A DNA stretch of 64,000 nucleotides from Sinorhizobium terangae (GTDB taxonomy: Bacteria > Pseudomonadota > Alphaproteobacteria > Rhizobiales > Rhizobiaceae). Location: positions 1,488,001-1,552,000 of the forward strand of contig NZ_CP121660.1 in NCBI RefSeq assembly GCF_029714365.1, given 5' to 3'. The translations under genes and the position numbers were made by a program. The notes below the pieces were generated by a model. The model was given only the letters and a program-made list of their open reading frames with translations, did not search any database and was not told the origin of the DNA. Below are positions 45,454 to 54,047 of this stretch, piece after piece; the stretch's first letter is position 1; the number at the start of each line of letters is the position of its first letter.

Positions 45454-47607
45454 TCAGCCGCACATTACCTCGATATCGGATAAGATCTTCTCGATCCGTT
45501 GCAGGTCTTTGCCCACGGCAAGCCGCTGCAGTTCCGACAGCCTCTTTTCCTTGAGGATTGCCCTGGCGTTCTCCGCGGCATCCGCCCATGCGGGACGATG
45601 GCGCGTTGTGATGCAGGCGTTCGGGCATCGGGACGGTTCGCACAACGAGATCATCGGAGCGATCTGGTCGCCTGAGGCGGCGTGGCGGAGACAGACAGCG
45701 GTGGCAGGGTCGAAGAAGCAGTCGGCCAGCACGCCGACGTGGAGTGTTCGTGCCGTGTCCGCCAGCAGGACGCGGAGGCGACCACGGTCGGCGATGATGC
45801 CTGGAAGCGGTTGAAGCTCGGCCGCTGCGGCGTCCAGCGATCTGCCGATCCGCCCTGCAGCAGGGCCGAAGAGACCTGCTCCGAGTTGCCGTTCATCGAA
45901 ATAGGTGAGTATGTCGTCCATCTGCCCGAGACGACGTTCCGTCTCGACTTCGGCACGGAAGCCTGAGCGGCTCGAACCCGCATAACCTTCAAAGGCCGCG
46001 ACGGAGACGTGTTTGTATTGGATCATGCCGGCAATCGTTCCGAAGGGCCGATTGGCGATGTGCCAGGCAATCGTCCGGCGAAACTGACGTGTCGTCAGTT
46101 GCCACGGGCGCCCATTGGGGCCGGCCGGAACGACCGGCTCGCCTGCGGTTCCGAAGCGTTCATTCAGATGATCGCGAAACTGGTTCAGTCGGGTCACGAT
46201 GTCTGTCGAGAGAGTATGCTTGCGTGCCCGTGCAATAAAGAGAACCGGCCAGAGCGTCTCAGTACCGCGGCGTTCGACGGATCGCATGATGAGCTGTTCG
46301 AGCACCGCGATCGCGGCCGCGACGGGCGCAATGGTAATCCACTCGGCCTCGTCGCCACGCGTTTCCTTCCCCTTATAGGCAACTGACCTTACTCGATGCC
46401 TGTCGATCAGGCCGTCCTCGGTGCGGGTGACAGAGAGGCAGCCGGGCCGCATGGCCTGGACCTCGCTGTCGCGCATGCCGGTCAGATAGGAGCAGACGAT
46501 ATAACAGGCGGCCTGCAGCATCCGCTCCTCCACCGCGAGTGCTCTTGCGTCGAACCGGGCCCGCCAGGGATTGCCGGTGTCGGGATCGATAGAAATCGGC
46601 GTATCCATTCCGCCGACCTCGGTCCCGAGCTCGTGGACCGCAGCTTCGACGATCTGGCGGGCACCATCGCCGGGGCGTTCATCGAGAGGTCGCCGAAGGT
46701 TGGCATCGGCGCCGGCATGCAGATAGATGAGCTGCCAGTTCAAGGGCGGCTCCGATCCGGCTGATGAAAATCGTCCGCCGATCCTGACCGGCCAGGCGGG
46801 GACACCACGGCCCTGCTTGCGGCGTTCGTCGAGGTAGGCAATCAGGCGGGCTTTGCGGCGGGCCCGCCGTTCATTGCGATGTGCCAGCGCGTCTTCGGCG
46901 ATCAACATCGCGTGATGCTCTTCGAGCATTCGCAGTTCGTTGCGCGCGGCGAGAATGTCGGGTGCGAACACTGTGACGTATTTGAGCGACCAGGCAAGAA
47001 GGGGCCGGATGATGTCCTCGGGGATACGGGGCGTCCGGTTCTCCTCGACGGAGAAACGATAACCCGCAACCTCGGCGGGCCTGCGACCGTGCCATGGCTC
47101 GAAGGACAGCTTCGCCACGGATAGGTGGTTACGGAAGGCATAGAGGTCGAAAACGATCCCCAACCACTGCGTGACGATGATCGGCCGCCGTCCGTCGCGG
47201 AGAGATTTGGCGAAGCGGTCGAGCAACGCCTGATCAACATGGCGCAGATCACAGACTCCGCGATCGTCCTTGACGAAATTGAAAAAGTTCAGAGCGAAAC
47301 GAAAGAGGCGGCGCACGCTCACCGGAGGCGCACGCATTTTGTAGCCAGGCAGGTCCGTGTTCAGACGCACGTAGAGATAGTCGCGAATGGCCGCCGCAAT
47401 GTCTGGGTCGTCAATGGAATCAAAGTCCACCCTGGTATCGGAGCGGCGCGCATTCTCCCGAAAAACCGCAGGTCCCAAATCCCATCGAGCATCGCTATAT
47501 CGCGACAGAGAGGACCTGTCGAAGCCAGCATGCAGCGGCGCTGTTGCCAGCACCGGGCGATCGTCCGCGACCGCGGTGGCGGCGTAAGGGGAACGTGCGG
47601 TCTTCAA
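45454..47607 (-). CDS. tyrosine recombinase 3 of the trio (717 aa)
   Basis: Long site-specific recombinase. The catalytic domain shows Arg I in SYLTGMRDSEVQAM, an Arg II region LTTRQFRRTIAWH (the usual histidine before it is not obvious), and KHVSVAAFEGYAGSS with His and the nucleophilic Tyr. A cysteine-rich tail follows (CEPSRCPNACIT), sharing the CPNA-IT motif with recombinase 2. It starts at TTG 47607, overlapping the previous stop by four bases. The family is known for cut-and-join of short cores; the role within a trio is unclear. Confidence 0.85.
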   Translation of the reverse strand: MKTARSPYAATAVADDRPVLATAPLHAGFDRSSLSRYSDARWDLGPAVFRENARRSDTRVDFDSIDDPDIAAAIRDYLYVRLNTDLPGYKMRAPPVSVRRLFRFALNFFNFVKDDRGVCDLRHVDQALLDRFAKSLRDGRRPIIVTQWLGIVFDLYAFRNHLSVAKLSFEPWHGRRPAEVAGYRFSVEENRTPRIPEDIIRPLLAWSLKYVTVFAPDILAARNELRMLEEHHAMLIAEDALAHRNERRARRKARLIAYLDERRKQGRGVPAWPVRIGGRFSSAGSEPPLNWQLIYLHAGADANLRRPLDERPGDGARQIVEAAVHELGTEVGGMDTPISIDPDTGNPWRARFDARALAVEERMLQAACYIVCSYLTGMRDSEVQAMRPGCLSVTRTEDGLIDRHRVRSVAYKGKETRGDEAEWITIAPVAAAIAVLEQLIMRSVERRGTETLWPVLFIARARKHTLSTDIVTRLNQFRDHLNERFGTAGEPVVPAGPNGRPWQLTTRQFRRTIAWHIANRPFGTIAGMIQYKHVSVAAFEGYAGSSRSGFRAEVETERRLGQMDDILTYFDERQLGAGLFGPAAGRIGRSLDAAAAELQPLPGIIADRGRLRVLLADTARTLHVGVLADCFFDPATAVCLRHAASGDQIAPMISLCEPSRCPNACITTRHRPAWADAAENARAILKEKRLSELQRLAVGKDLQRIEKILSDIEVMCG

Positions 47608-49406
47608 AGTAACGCCTCCGGCGGCAGGTAGACTGAAACCGGCTCGTGCGCGAGCAGACTACGAGCTTCGGCAACCGTCACCGCAGAAAAGGCCGGCAAG
47701 ATCTGCCTGGTGATGCGGGCATGCGCGGCCGCGAACTTCATCGCCCAGTGATTGGCGGAAAGCGAACGGCGCTGATCTTCGAGGAACCCAAGGAAGGATA
47801 GGATGGCGGGGAGCTTGCGGGCGGTGATGACCGCGTTCGGACACTCGAGGCAGCCCCAGAACGGCAGAGAGCAAGGCGATCCGGGTTCGCCATGGGGGCT
47901 GGAAAAGAAACCGCCGCAGCTGGCCAGCCAGATATCCTGTTCTCCATCGAGCAGAGAAATCGGGTCACTTCCCGCCGGAGCGGCGGCTGAGGCAGTGACC
48001 GGATCGCTCCGCCAGGCATCCTCCTTCTCTGGTGTCAGAATGATCGGCGACAAGGCCGATGCGACCGCCTCGGTGAAGGCATCGGCGATGACGGTCTCGT
48101 GTAGGGGGCGCAGTGCCGGAACATCAGCGTAGTGCCGCGCAGCCACCTCCCGCGTATGACCGACGGCAAAGCGCGTCATGTGCCCTTCGGTCTTCAAATA
48201 CCAGAGCGCCTTGTGCGTCTTGCGAAGGTGTGAAAGCGCCAGATGGAGCGGGTGCCCATCGTCATCGAGAATATTGTGCTTTGTCGTCCACCCATCGATG
48301 AGATGCTGCGGATGCTTTAGCCCGGATTTTAGTCCACCGGATCCGTAATGCAGCCAAAGGCAGTCGCTTGGCCGGTGTCGACGGGCAGTTGCCGTCATGG
48401 CGACGATTTGGCGGATGAGGCCACCTGGCGTGCGTGGACTGCCGTCGCGCACCCGAAGCGTCTTGTACTCAGCGCCACGGGCTCGGCGTTTGATATAGGC
48501 AATCTCCACCGTTCCGTTTGCCGAGTTCTGGAGACAATCGACGGTCAAGGTTTTGCAGCACTCGATCTCCAGACCGGTCTCGAGCGCCAGAAACACCGTC
48601 AGCGGAATGACGTCGTGCGAGGTTAGATAGTGCCATTCGTGAAGCTGATGACAGAAGTTCTCCGACGAGAGACCTCGAACCCTTCGGGCGTGCAGAAGAG
48701 CTTTATATTTGCGATCGGTATGAAGGAGAATGCCTCTCGCATCGATGTGCGTATGTACGCTGTCTTCCAGGACCTTTAGATCGGAGTCTGTGGCAACCGG
48801 CCTGGGCTCGCGAAACCGTTGGAAGATACGCCCGATATCCGCACGAGCTGCATCGCGAAGCTGACTCGCAATGTAGGGGCTGTATGCATCGCGGGGACGC
48901 GACGAGGGTATTGGCCTCAACGTCGTATAGGCCAGCCGGTCGCGCAGCGCGTCGGAAAAGGTGATCGTTCCTTCAGAGGCAACCTCTCGCAAAGCCACGA
49001 TGACCTTCGTCAGGATCGTCAGCAGGTGGATGGGCGACTTGCCCTTTACCGCCAACCAGGCTTCGAAGCCATCGATGTGGCGCGCCTGAAGGAGTTCCGG
49101 AGCATTGGGCACGTCCTCCGTCTCTGTCATATAGGCGAAAAACAGCGGCAGGATGCGGGCGTAGGCCGCCACAGTCGATCTGACGGACAGGCGCCCGCCG
49201 AGACCGGCAAGTCGCCGCAGCGCACCGGCGAACGCAAGTGCGAGCCAGCGCGGCGTCAGATGAGCGTAGTCAACCAGAACCTCGCCGCCATCTTGCGTCT
49301 GAATGTTAAATCGCAGACCCGATATCGCCTCTGCCGCCACCGGTGGAGGGACGGCGAGTTCGCGACTGAACGCGACGGGCTGACCCTTGCGAGGACGGGT
49401 GCTCAT
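47604..49406 (-). CDS. tyrosine recombinase 2 of the trio (600 aa)
   Basis: Middle recombinase. The box II arginine (LSHLRKTHKAL), histidine (FAVGHTREV) and tyrosine (AARHYADV) are present, but the Arg I region reads ALETGLEIECCKTL with glutamate where arginine is expected, so it may be inactive or play a structural or partner role. The C-terminus has a cysteine cluster ending CLECPNAVIT, likely zinc-binding. It overlaps recombinase 1 and 3 by four bases each. Confidence 0.83.
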   Translation of the reverse strand: MSTRPRKGQPVAFSRELAVPPPVAAEAISGLRFNIQTQDGGEVLVDYAHLTPRWLALAFAGALRRLAGLGGRLSVRSTVAAYARILPLFFAYMTETEDVPNAPELLQARHIDGFEAWLAVKGKSPIHLLTILTKVIVALREVASEGTITFSDALRDRLAYTTLRPIPSSRPRDAYSPYIASQLRDAARADIGRIFQRFREPRPVATDSDLKVLEDSVHTHIDARGILLHTDRKYKALLHARRVRGLSSENFCHQLHEWHYLTSHDVIPLTVFLALETGLEIECCKTLTVDCLQNSANGTVEIAYIKRRARGAEYKTLRVRDGSPRTPGGLIRQIVAMTATARRHRPSDCLWLHYGSGGLKSGLKHPQHLIDGWTTKHNILDDDGHPLHLALSHLRKTHKALWYLKTEGHMTRFAVGHTREVAARHYADVPALRPLHETVIADAFTEAVASALSPIILTPEKEDAWRSDPVTASAAAPAGSDPISLLDGEQDIWLASCGGFFSSPHGEPGSPCSLPFWGCLECPNAVITARKLPAILSFLGFLEDQRRSLSANHWAMKFAAAHARITRQILPAFSAVTVAEARSLLAHEPVSVYLPPEALL

Positions 49407-50812
49407 AGCCGGCCTCCGCTTGGCAGCAGCGCGAGCAGTTCGGCGACGGCGGTATCGACGGTGTCTGCGCGCGTGGCGATATGGTCGAGGTAGAGGGAAG
49501 TGGTCTCAAGGCTCGCATGCCCGAGAAGCCGCTGCACCTGCTGAAGAGGATCTCCGAGCAGTCTGCGGTAACCTTCCGCGGGTCCGGCGGAGATCGCCGA
49601 GGATCTGCCTTCGAGCTGGCGCTGGATCAGCATCGCCAGCATATGGACCGCAAAGGTGTGCCGAAGTTGATGTGGGCTGATGTCGATCGGAGATCCGTTC
49701 GCCTGGCAGCGACGGCAGGCACGGGCGAACGCCACCTCCCAGGAGTTTGGGCGCACCGGCTGACCAACCTCGGTCAGCCATAGCACTGCCGGCTCGGCGG
49801 GTGCATTGTCCGGATCACAGATGACGAGACGCTCCCGTTCGTCCGGCGAGAAGACCTCCAGCGGAACAGTTCGTCCGTCGGCTAGCACAAGGCTGGCCGG
49901 GCCGGCGACCGGCCGGCGGATAAAGATCGGCCGCTCTATCAAACTCCAACCTTGACGGGCCTTGAACTTTGCCAAGGCATGCGCGCGTTCCACACGAATG
50001 TAGGTCCGGAGCCGCTGAAGCAACCCGTCAGGAACAAGGACCGCCCGCCCTCGCTCGCCTTTGGTGAGACCTGCGGGCAGATTGAACCATGTCTGACGGA
50101 TCGAGGAACCGGACGCCGGCAAAGCGTCGACTTCGAAGGCCAAGAGAAACGATGCCTCTTCGAGCCTCAAGCCGGTTACCACCAGCATGTCCGCAAACAG
50201 CGCGTTGCGAAGCCCGTTCCTGTCGCGAGCTCCAGGCCGTTCCGCTCCATCCGGAGTAAGGCCACGCAGTCCTACATCCCGAAATCTTCGGAAATCCTCA
50301 AGCGTGACGAAACGGATGTCCGTTCGCTTTACGCGCCGTTCGAATGCATCGTTGCGCGCGACAATCTGGCCTTGGCCCCGCGTGCGATTACGACGCCAGA
50401 CCTCCCGATGCGAAAATGGGCTGGAAGACAGAAGTCCCTCACGCACGCCCCACTCATAAAGCTTGTCTATTGCCGCGACCGACCGGTTCCATGATGCCGC
50501 CGAGATCCGGCTTCCGGGCTCGCCCCTTCTGCGGATGCGATGGAAGGCCTCGACGTCTTCCCGATCGGCTTCCCAGACCATCTTGTCGCGGGCATCGGCA
50601 AGGAAGCGTAGCCAAACAGCGATGTCGTAGCCGTAGGCGCGAAGGGAATGACGTGAGCGGACGCCATTGAGGGGCAGATTGAGGAAGAAGCGATCAACAT
50701 TGGGATCGTAGAGCGCACCGCCTCGCAGGATTCGCGGAACATAGGCGTCGAGGCCGTCAGCAGCCCTCCGCTCCTCGATCGTGATGCTTGATGACGCAAC
50801 GACAGTATCCAC
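49403..50812 (-). CDS. tyrosine recombinase 1 of the trio (469 aa)
   Basis: The most canonical of the three. It has a SAM-like N-terminal core-binding domain, then Arg I (VVTGLRLEEASFLL), His-x-x-Arg (SPHQLRHTFAVHM), His (QRLLGHASLETTS) and the nucleophile in LYLDHI. It starts at GTG 50812 with GGGAGGG upstream. Likely the main strand-exchange enzyme. The gene is the promoter-proximal member of the three. Confidence 0.88.
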   Translation of the reverse strand: MDTVVASSSITIEERRAADGLDAYVPRILRGGALYDPNVDRFFLNLPLNGVRSRHSLRAYGYDIAVWLRFLADARDKMVWEADREDVEAFHRIRRRGEPGSRISAASWNRSVAAIDKLYEWGVREGLLSSSPFSHREVWRRNRTRGQGQIVARNDAFERRVKRTDIRFVTLEDFRRFRDVGLRGLTPDGAERPGARDRNGLRNALFADMLVVTGLRLEEASFLLAFEVDALPASGSSIRQTWFNLPAGLTKGERGRAVLVPDGLLQRLRTYIRVERAHALAKFKARQGWSLIERPIFIRRPVAGPASLVLADGRTVPLEVFSPDERERLVICDPDNAPAEPAVLWLTEVGQPVRPNSWEVAFARACRRCQANGSPIDISPHQLRHTFAVHMLAMLIQRQLEGRSSAISAGPAEGYRRLLGDPLQQVQRLLGHASLETTSLYLDHIATRADTVDTAVAELLALLPSGGRL

Positions 50813-50991
50813 AGCTTGTTCAACCCTCCCCGGACCCCCACCCGGGGAGCCCGCGTCAACGGGAGGTGCTAGAGCTGCCCGGCACTCTCCAGGCCGGCCT
50901 CCGCCAGCTATGTGGGAGCGCTGCGGCCGGCCTGGAAAGCGCCTCCCTCAGCATGTGCATCGACGTTTGGAAGACCGCTAGAGTCGGTGCA
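50813..50991. other. element right-end region with two perfect dyads
   Basis: Between recombinase 1 and the right inverted repeat lie two hairpins: CTCCCCGG/CCGGGGAG (50826-50849) and CCAGGCCGGCC/GGCCGGCCTGG (50889-50899 and 50925-50935). They may be recombinase-binding or regulatory sites for the trio. Confidence 0.5.
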
Positions 50992-51005
50992 GACTGTCAA
51001 GATAA
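50992..51005. repeat. right terminal inverted repeat of the recombinase element
   Basis: GACTGTCAAGATAA, directly followed by GGCGCG (51006-51011), the second copy of the flanking 6-mer. Confidence 0.85.
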
Positions 51006-51041
51006 GGCGCGCAGTTCCTCGATGTGCTGTTCGATCGTCAT
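51006..51041 (-). pseudogene. 5' part of the small coiled-coil gene split by the element
   Basis: ATG 51041 with GGGAG upstream encodes MTIEQHIEELRA and then runs into the right end of the element, where it stops after two foreign codons. It continues in frame with the fragment at 44834-44947 on the other side. Confidence 0.8.
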
Positions 51042-51104
51042 CGTCATCTCCCTAACGTTCTCGTGAAAGATGACGCTGGCGGTCATGAGCTCCGGAAGGG
51101 TTCC

Positions 51105-51200
51105 AGGCTCGCGGACGCGACCGGCGGAGCCGGCGCGCGGAGGAACCGATTTTGTCGGAGCGAAGTGCAATGAAGCGGAGAGAAAATTGGAGGGGCCGCG
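51105..51200 (-). repeat. leader stem-loop, copy B (upstream of the interrupted gene)
   Basis: The stem is CCGATTTTGTC (51146-51156) with GAGAAAATTGG (51180-51190). Compared with copy A, one G-C pair becomes G-T and another becomes A-T, keeping the stem. It lies about 105 bases upstream of the small ORF start, the same spacing as in copy A. Confidence 0.65.
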
Positions 51201-51625
51201 CGGCCTTGGGGCCTTCCGGATGCTCATGGCAGACTGGGTATCCTGAGCAGACAAGGCCCCGGTTGCGTGTGGCACCCGTCTTAAGTCGGCGTTCCGAAGG
51301 AGGCCAGTTGCTTGCGCCGTCGCTGGTGGCCGACCCTCGAGCGCATCGCCAATGGCTGGCCGAGCAGCGAAATCGACGCACTCATGCCGTGGAATTACGC
51401 CGCCTGAACGGCCCCGGCTTGTGGCTTACGATCGATCATACGACCCGTCGAGAAAACCGTGTCCTGACGTTCGCGACGTCCGGCTGCCGAACCACTAGAT
51501 TTGCAGCTATTCAACAAGACGTGCTTTTTGAACAATAAAAAAGTTCAGTTCCGGGCGGCGAGCTGAAGGTTGGCACGAGACATCGTGTTATCCTTCATCC
51601 TGCATCTGCCGATGTAATCGTAAAT
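51201..51625. other. spacer containing an IS66 transposase scrap
   Basis: On the plus strand, 51321-51407 encodes RWWPTLERIANGWPSSEIDA then LMPWNYAA and stop, which reads like the end of an IS66-family TnpC (usual ending: L-RIADH, then ELLPWNY). The remainder to 51625 is non-coding. Confidence 0.55.
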
Positions 51626-52108
51626 TCAGAGCGTTCGGTACATGATCAACGCATCGACATAGCCCATTGCGGGATGCAGGAATGCACCAGGAAGGCGTCC
51701 CACTTCCTCAAATCCCAGCGATCTCCATAAACGCACAGCGCGCTCATTTGTACTGATCACAAAATTGAACTGCATGGCTCGGAAACCCCGTTCTCTTGCG
51801 CGGTTGAGCGAATGCGCATGCATCTCTCTTGCCACACCACGCCCGACCGCAGCCGGATCAGTCATGTACCCACAATTGCAAACATGGCTTCCGCCACCAG
51901 CCTGATTTGCCCTGATATAATAAGTACCAACGACCGCTCCATTCTCTTCGGCTACAAATGTCTCGCGATCCTTACCGAGCCAGTAGCCGAGAGCTTCATC
52001 CCTGCTCAAATTGCGATCTAGTGCATACGTCTCTCCCGCCCTTATGACGGGGCCAATGATCCGCCAAATGGCATTTTGATCCAGATGGGACGCTCGTCGG
52101 ATTTCCAT
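51626..52108 (-). CDS. GNAT-family N-acetyltransferase
   Basis: A 160-residue acetyltransferase. The N-terminal strand MEIRRASHLDQNAIWRII, the central GTYYIRANQAGGGSHVCNCG and the acetyl-CoA loop DPAAVGRGVAREMHAHSLNR are typical, followed by NFVISTNERAVRLWRSLGFE. ATG 52108 gives a normal start; the ORF runs further upstream. The substrate is unknown; nothing ties it to the neighbouring methyltransferase. Confidence 0.88.
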   Translation of the reverse strand: MEIRRASHLDQNAIWRIIGPVIRAGETYALDRNLSRDEALGYWLGKDRETFVAEENGAVVGTYYIRANQAGGGSHVCNCGYMTDPAAVGRGVAREMHAHSLNRARERGFRAMQFNFVISTNERAVRLWRSLGFEEVGRLPGAFLHPAMGYVDALIMYRTL

Positions 52109-52225
52109 CCTGCAAATATAACGGTGAATGAATATTTCTAGCAACGTCCAGGGCGGCAGCAAACGCGGCCCGAGTGCGGCATCGAAGAAGCACAACGAAG
52201 TTTCCTTCCCACTGGCGGCGGCCTG

Positions 52226-53020
52226 TCAGGCAACGCGCTCGGCACGGACCATGAGTAGGAAAGCGGCGAGATCGCGCCATCTGATGAAACGAGGTGCGAG
52301 TTCGCATGCCTCCGCCGTCGGCTGCGGCTCGCGGACTTCGACGATACGAAACCCGACGTCAGCGACGCCATTTAAATATTCGCTGATGGTTCGGGGAAAG
52401 CGGGGCACCTCAAACAAGGCGACGTCCTCGTCACTCGGCCGATCACCAAACCGCCATCTCTCGACGAAATTGGTTTGATCGAAATAGCGCGACACCACCA
52501 GACCCGTCGCTCGCCCGTCGATGTCCTTCTGCCATCGCAATCCAGGAGTGATGAAACAGGGGTGCAGGATGCTGAATGCGATAAACCCGCCGGGCCGCAG
52601 CAACCTGAATGCCTCCCGCATGGCGGCTGGGAAATCTGGTCCATCCATCAAAGCTATGGTTGAGACGACTGCATCGAAGGAGGCATCCTCGAAACCGGTG
52701 TTCTGGCTATAGGATTTAATCCTGTAGTGGATGCCGAGCGGCTGCCGCTCTTCAATTTCGCGAGCATGCCGGATCATCTGCTCCGAAAGATCGATGCCGG
52801 TCATCCGGGCACCCATTGCGGCGAACCGTCTCGTATTGGATCCTTCGCCGCAGCCGAAGTCGATCACGTCCAAGCCGCTGATTGAGGGAAGGAAGGCCAG
52901 GAATGCCGGGAGCGTGAACAGGTCTCGATAGGAGTCGTAACCGTGTCGAACATCATGCGCCCATTGATCGGCATTGTCGTTCCATCGGGCCGCAACTTCG
53001 GCCTCTGATACCTGGGTCAC
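52226..53020 (-). CDS. class I SAM-dependent methyltransferase
   Basis: A 264-residue methyltransferase. SAM-binding motif I is VIDFGCGEGSNTRRFAAMGA, motif II GIDLSEQMIRHA, and motif IV-V FDAVVSTIALMDGPDFPAAM, then FRLLRPGGFIAFSILHPCF. GTG 53020, with AAGGAG about seven bases upstream, is favoured over ATG 53053. The target (small molecule) cannot be read. Confidence 0.88.
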   Translation of the reverse strand: MTQVSEAEVAARWNDNADQWAHDVRHGYDSYRDLFTLPAFLAFLPSISGLDVIDFGCGEGSNTRRFAAMGARMTGIDLSEQMIRHAREIEERQPLGIHYRIKSYSQNTGFEDASFDAVVSTIALMDGPDFPAAMREAFRLLRPGGFIAFSILHPCFITPGLRWQKDIDGRATGLVVSRYFDQTNFVERWRFGDRPSDEDVALFEVPRFPRTISEYLNGVADVGFRIVEVREPQPTAEACELAPRFIRWRDLAAFLLMVRAERVA

Positions 53021-53118
53021 GCCGTGCTCCTTTTCGGGATACGATTTTGTCAATGTATTTGTTTCGAACGAGCCAGCAACAGTGTGCTATTACGTCCACC
53101 GCTGACCAAGGGGACCAC

Positions 53119-53283
53119 ATGAGCGACGACAACATCATTAAATTTGAACGACGGAAATCAAAGCCGCAAACAAGGGCGATCAGTCCAATGCGGCGGAAGG
53201 CGCTTACCTGGCTTGCCGTGATAGCAGGGTTGGTCCTGGTGTGGGCGTACTACCAGTTCGTCGCGCCGGCGAGCATGCCATGA
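53119..53283 (+). CDS. small single-span membrane protein
   Basis: A 54-residue protein with a basic cytoplasmic N-terminus (NIIKFERRKSKPQTRA), then one membrane helix (ALTWLAVIAGLVLVWAYYQF). The start has AAGGGGA upstream. Similar short proteins occur in many rhizobia, as far as I recall; function unknown. Confidence 0.65.
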   Translation: MSDDNIIKFERRKSKPQTRAISPMRRKALTWLAVIAGLVLVWAYYQFVAPASMP

Positions 53284-53382
53284 GAGGCGCTTCGTTGGGG
53301 GAGGGTTCGACGTCAGACATGGAATATCGCTGCCTATTGGTGGCTGCAGCTTAGGAACGCGGTGTTTCCGTCGGGCTCCGCG

Positions 53383-53707
53383 TCAACCATTACGGTGCCT
53401 CCGACCCTGCTTCATCCGTAATCGGACATGTTTCCTGTAGGATACGGCATCTTTTGGCCGCTTCGTCCGGTGCCGGTTCCGGTTGCAATAATGACAGGCC
53501 TCGACGATGTTCTCCCTCGATATCGCGTCCTCCGTCACATCGATCCTCCAAATGCTGTGCAGTGCACCGGAAGAGCAAGACGCCCCTGCGTGATACTCGA
53601 AGCGTGCTGAAATTCTCCGCATCGGTCTCCCACATGGGCTGCTTGCAATAGTAGCATTGCCCCCTTGACCTGAGACTGTTCCACTTCTTCGCGCGAAGGA
53701 ACCGCAC
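53383..53707 (-). pseudogene. HNH-endonuclease-like gene, frameshifted
   Basis: The first half reads KKWNSLRSRGQCYYCKQPMW and CTAQHLEDRCDGGRDI in one frame; the second half reads ENIVEACHYCNRNRHRTKRP and SYRKHVRLRMKQGR in another, ending 53383. Together they form an HNH fold with two zinc-binding CxxC pairs. One frameshift near 53510 separates them. The N-terminus runs into an IS3-type end, so it is also truncated there. Confidence 0.65.
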
Positions 53708-53750
53708 CGGGTTTGCTGCAGGCTCCTGCTTCTGAGAAAGTGGAACCGAT

Positions 53751-53872
53751 ATGAGCAAGACAACAAACAAATTCTCACCTGAAGTTCGTGAGCGTGCCAT
53801 CCGTTTGGTGCTGGATCACGAAGCCGAGCATTCGTCGCGGTGGGCCGTTTCATCGATCGCGGCCAAGATCGG
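53751..53872 (+). pseudogene. 5' fragment of an IS3-family orfA
   Basis: ATG 53751 encodes [20 protein letters not shown] then [20 protein letters not shown], the classical beginning of an IS3-group OrfA. After about 40 codons it joins a VapC tail at 53873. The region just upstream, GAACCGCACCGGGTTT, resembles an IS3-family end. Confidence 0.7.
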
Positions 53873-53977
53873 CTGCTCGCCGGACAGGTGAAAGCGCGCG
53901 ATCTGACCTTAGTCGTGCACGACGTCGGCGAATTCAAGCGGGTCGAGGACCTACACGTCGAAGACTGGGCGCTGTGA
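53873..53977 (+). pseudogene. 3' fragment of a vapC toxin gene
   Basis: The frame encodes [20 protein letters not shown] then FKRVEDLHVEDWAL and stop, nearly the same as the end of the intact VapC at 56033. The first two-thirds of the gene are lost at the junction with the IS3 fragment. Confidence 0.7.
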
Positions 53978-54004
53978 CGCTGATAGCAACAGCCAGCATG
54001 TTCC

Positions 54005-54027
54005 GCCCAGGCTCATGAAGCCTGGGC
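54005..54027. terminator. hairpin between the vapC remnant and the next gene
   Basis: Perfect 9-base arms GCCCAGGCT and AGCCTGGGC around a 5-base loop, placed between converging genes; it may terminate either. Confidence 0.5.
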
Positions 54028-54047
54028 GCCCAGTTGGATTGACGTGG

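Larger units (their letters stand above)
44948..51005 (-). mobile_element. 6,058-bp mobile element with three tyrosine recombinases
   Basis: The boundaries are terminal inverted repeats TTATCCTGACAGTC (44948-44961) and GACTGTCAAGATAA (50992-51005), 13 of 14 matching. Both ends are flanked by GGCGCG, and the flanks are the two halves of one small gene. Contents on the minus strand: three recombinase genes overlapping by four bases, then a stem-loop, an intact small coiled-coil gene and its terminator. Recombinase trios are known (RIT elements), but as I remember them RIT proteins are smaller; sizes here are 469, 600 and 717 residues. The related Tn554 class lacks terminal inverted repeats. So this may be a separate family. 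Confidence 0.88.

Noticed and set aside
44948..51005. Classical Tn554 or RIT element
   Set aside because: Three recombinases fit RIT, but the sizes (469, 600, 717) are larger than RIT proteins as I recall them, and Tn554 lacks terminal inverted repeats; kept as a separate, unnamed type.
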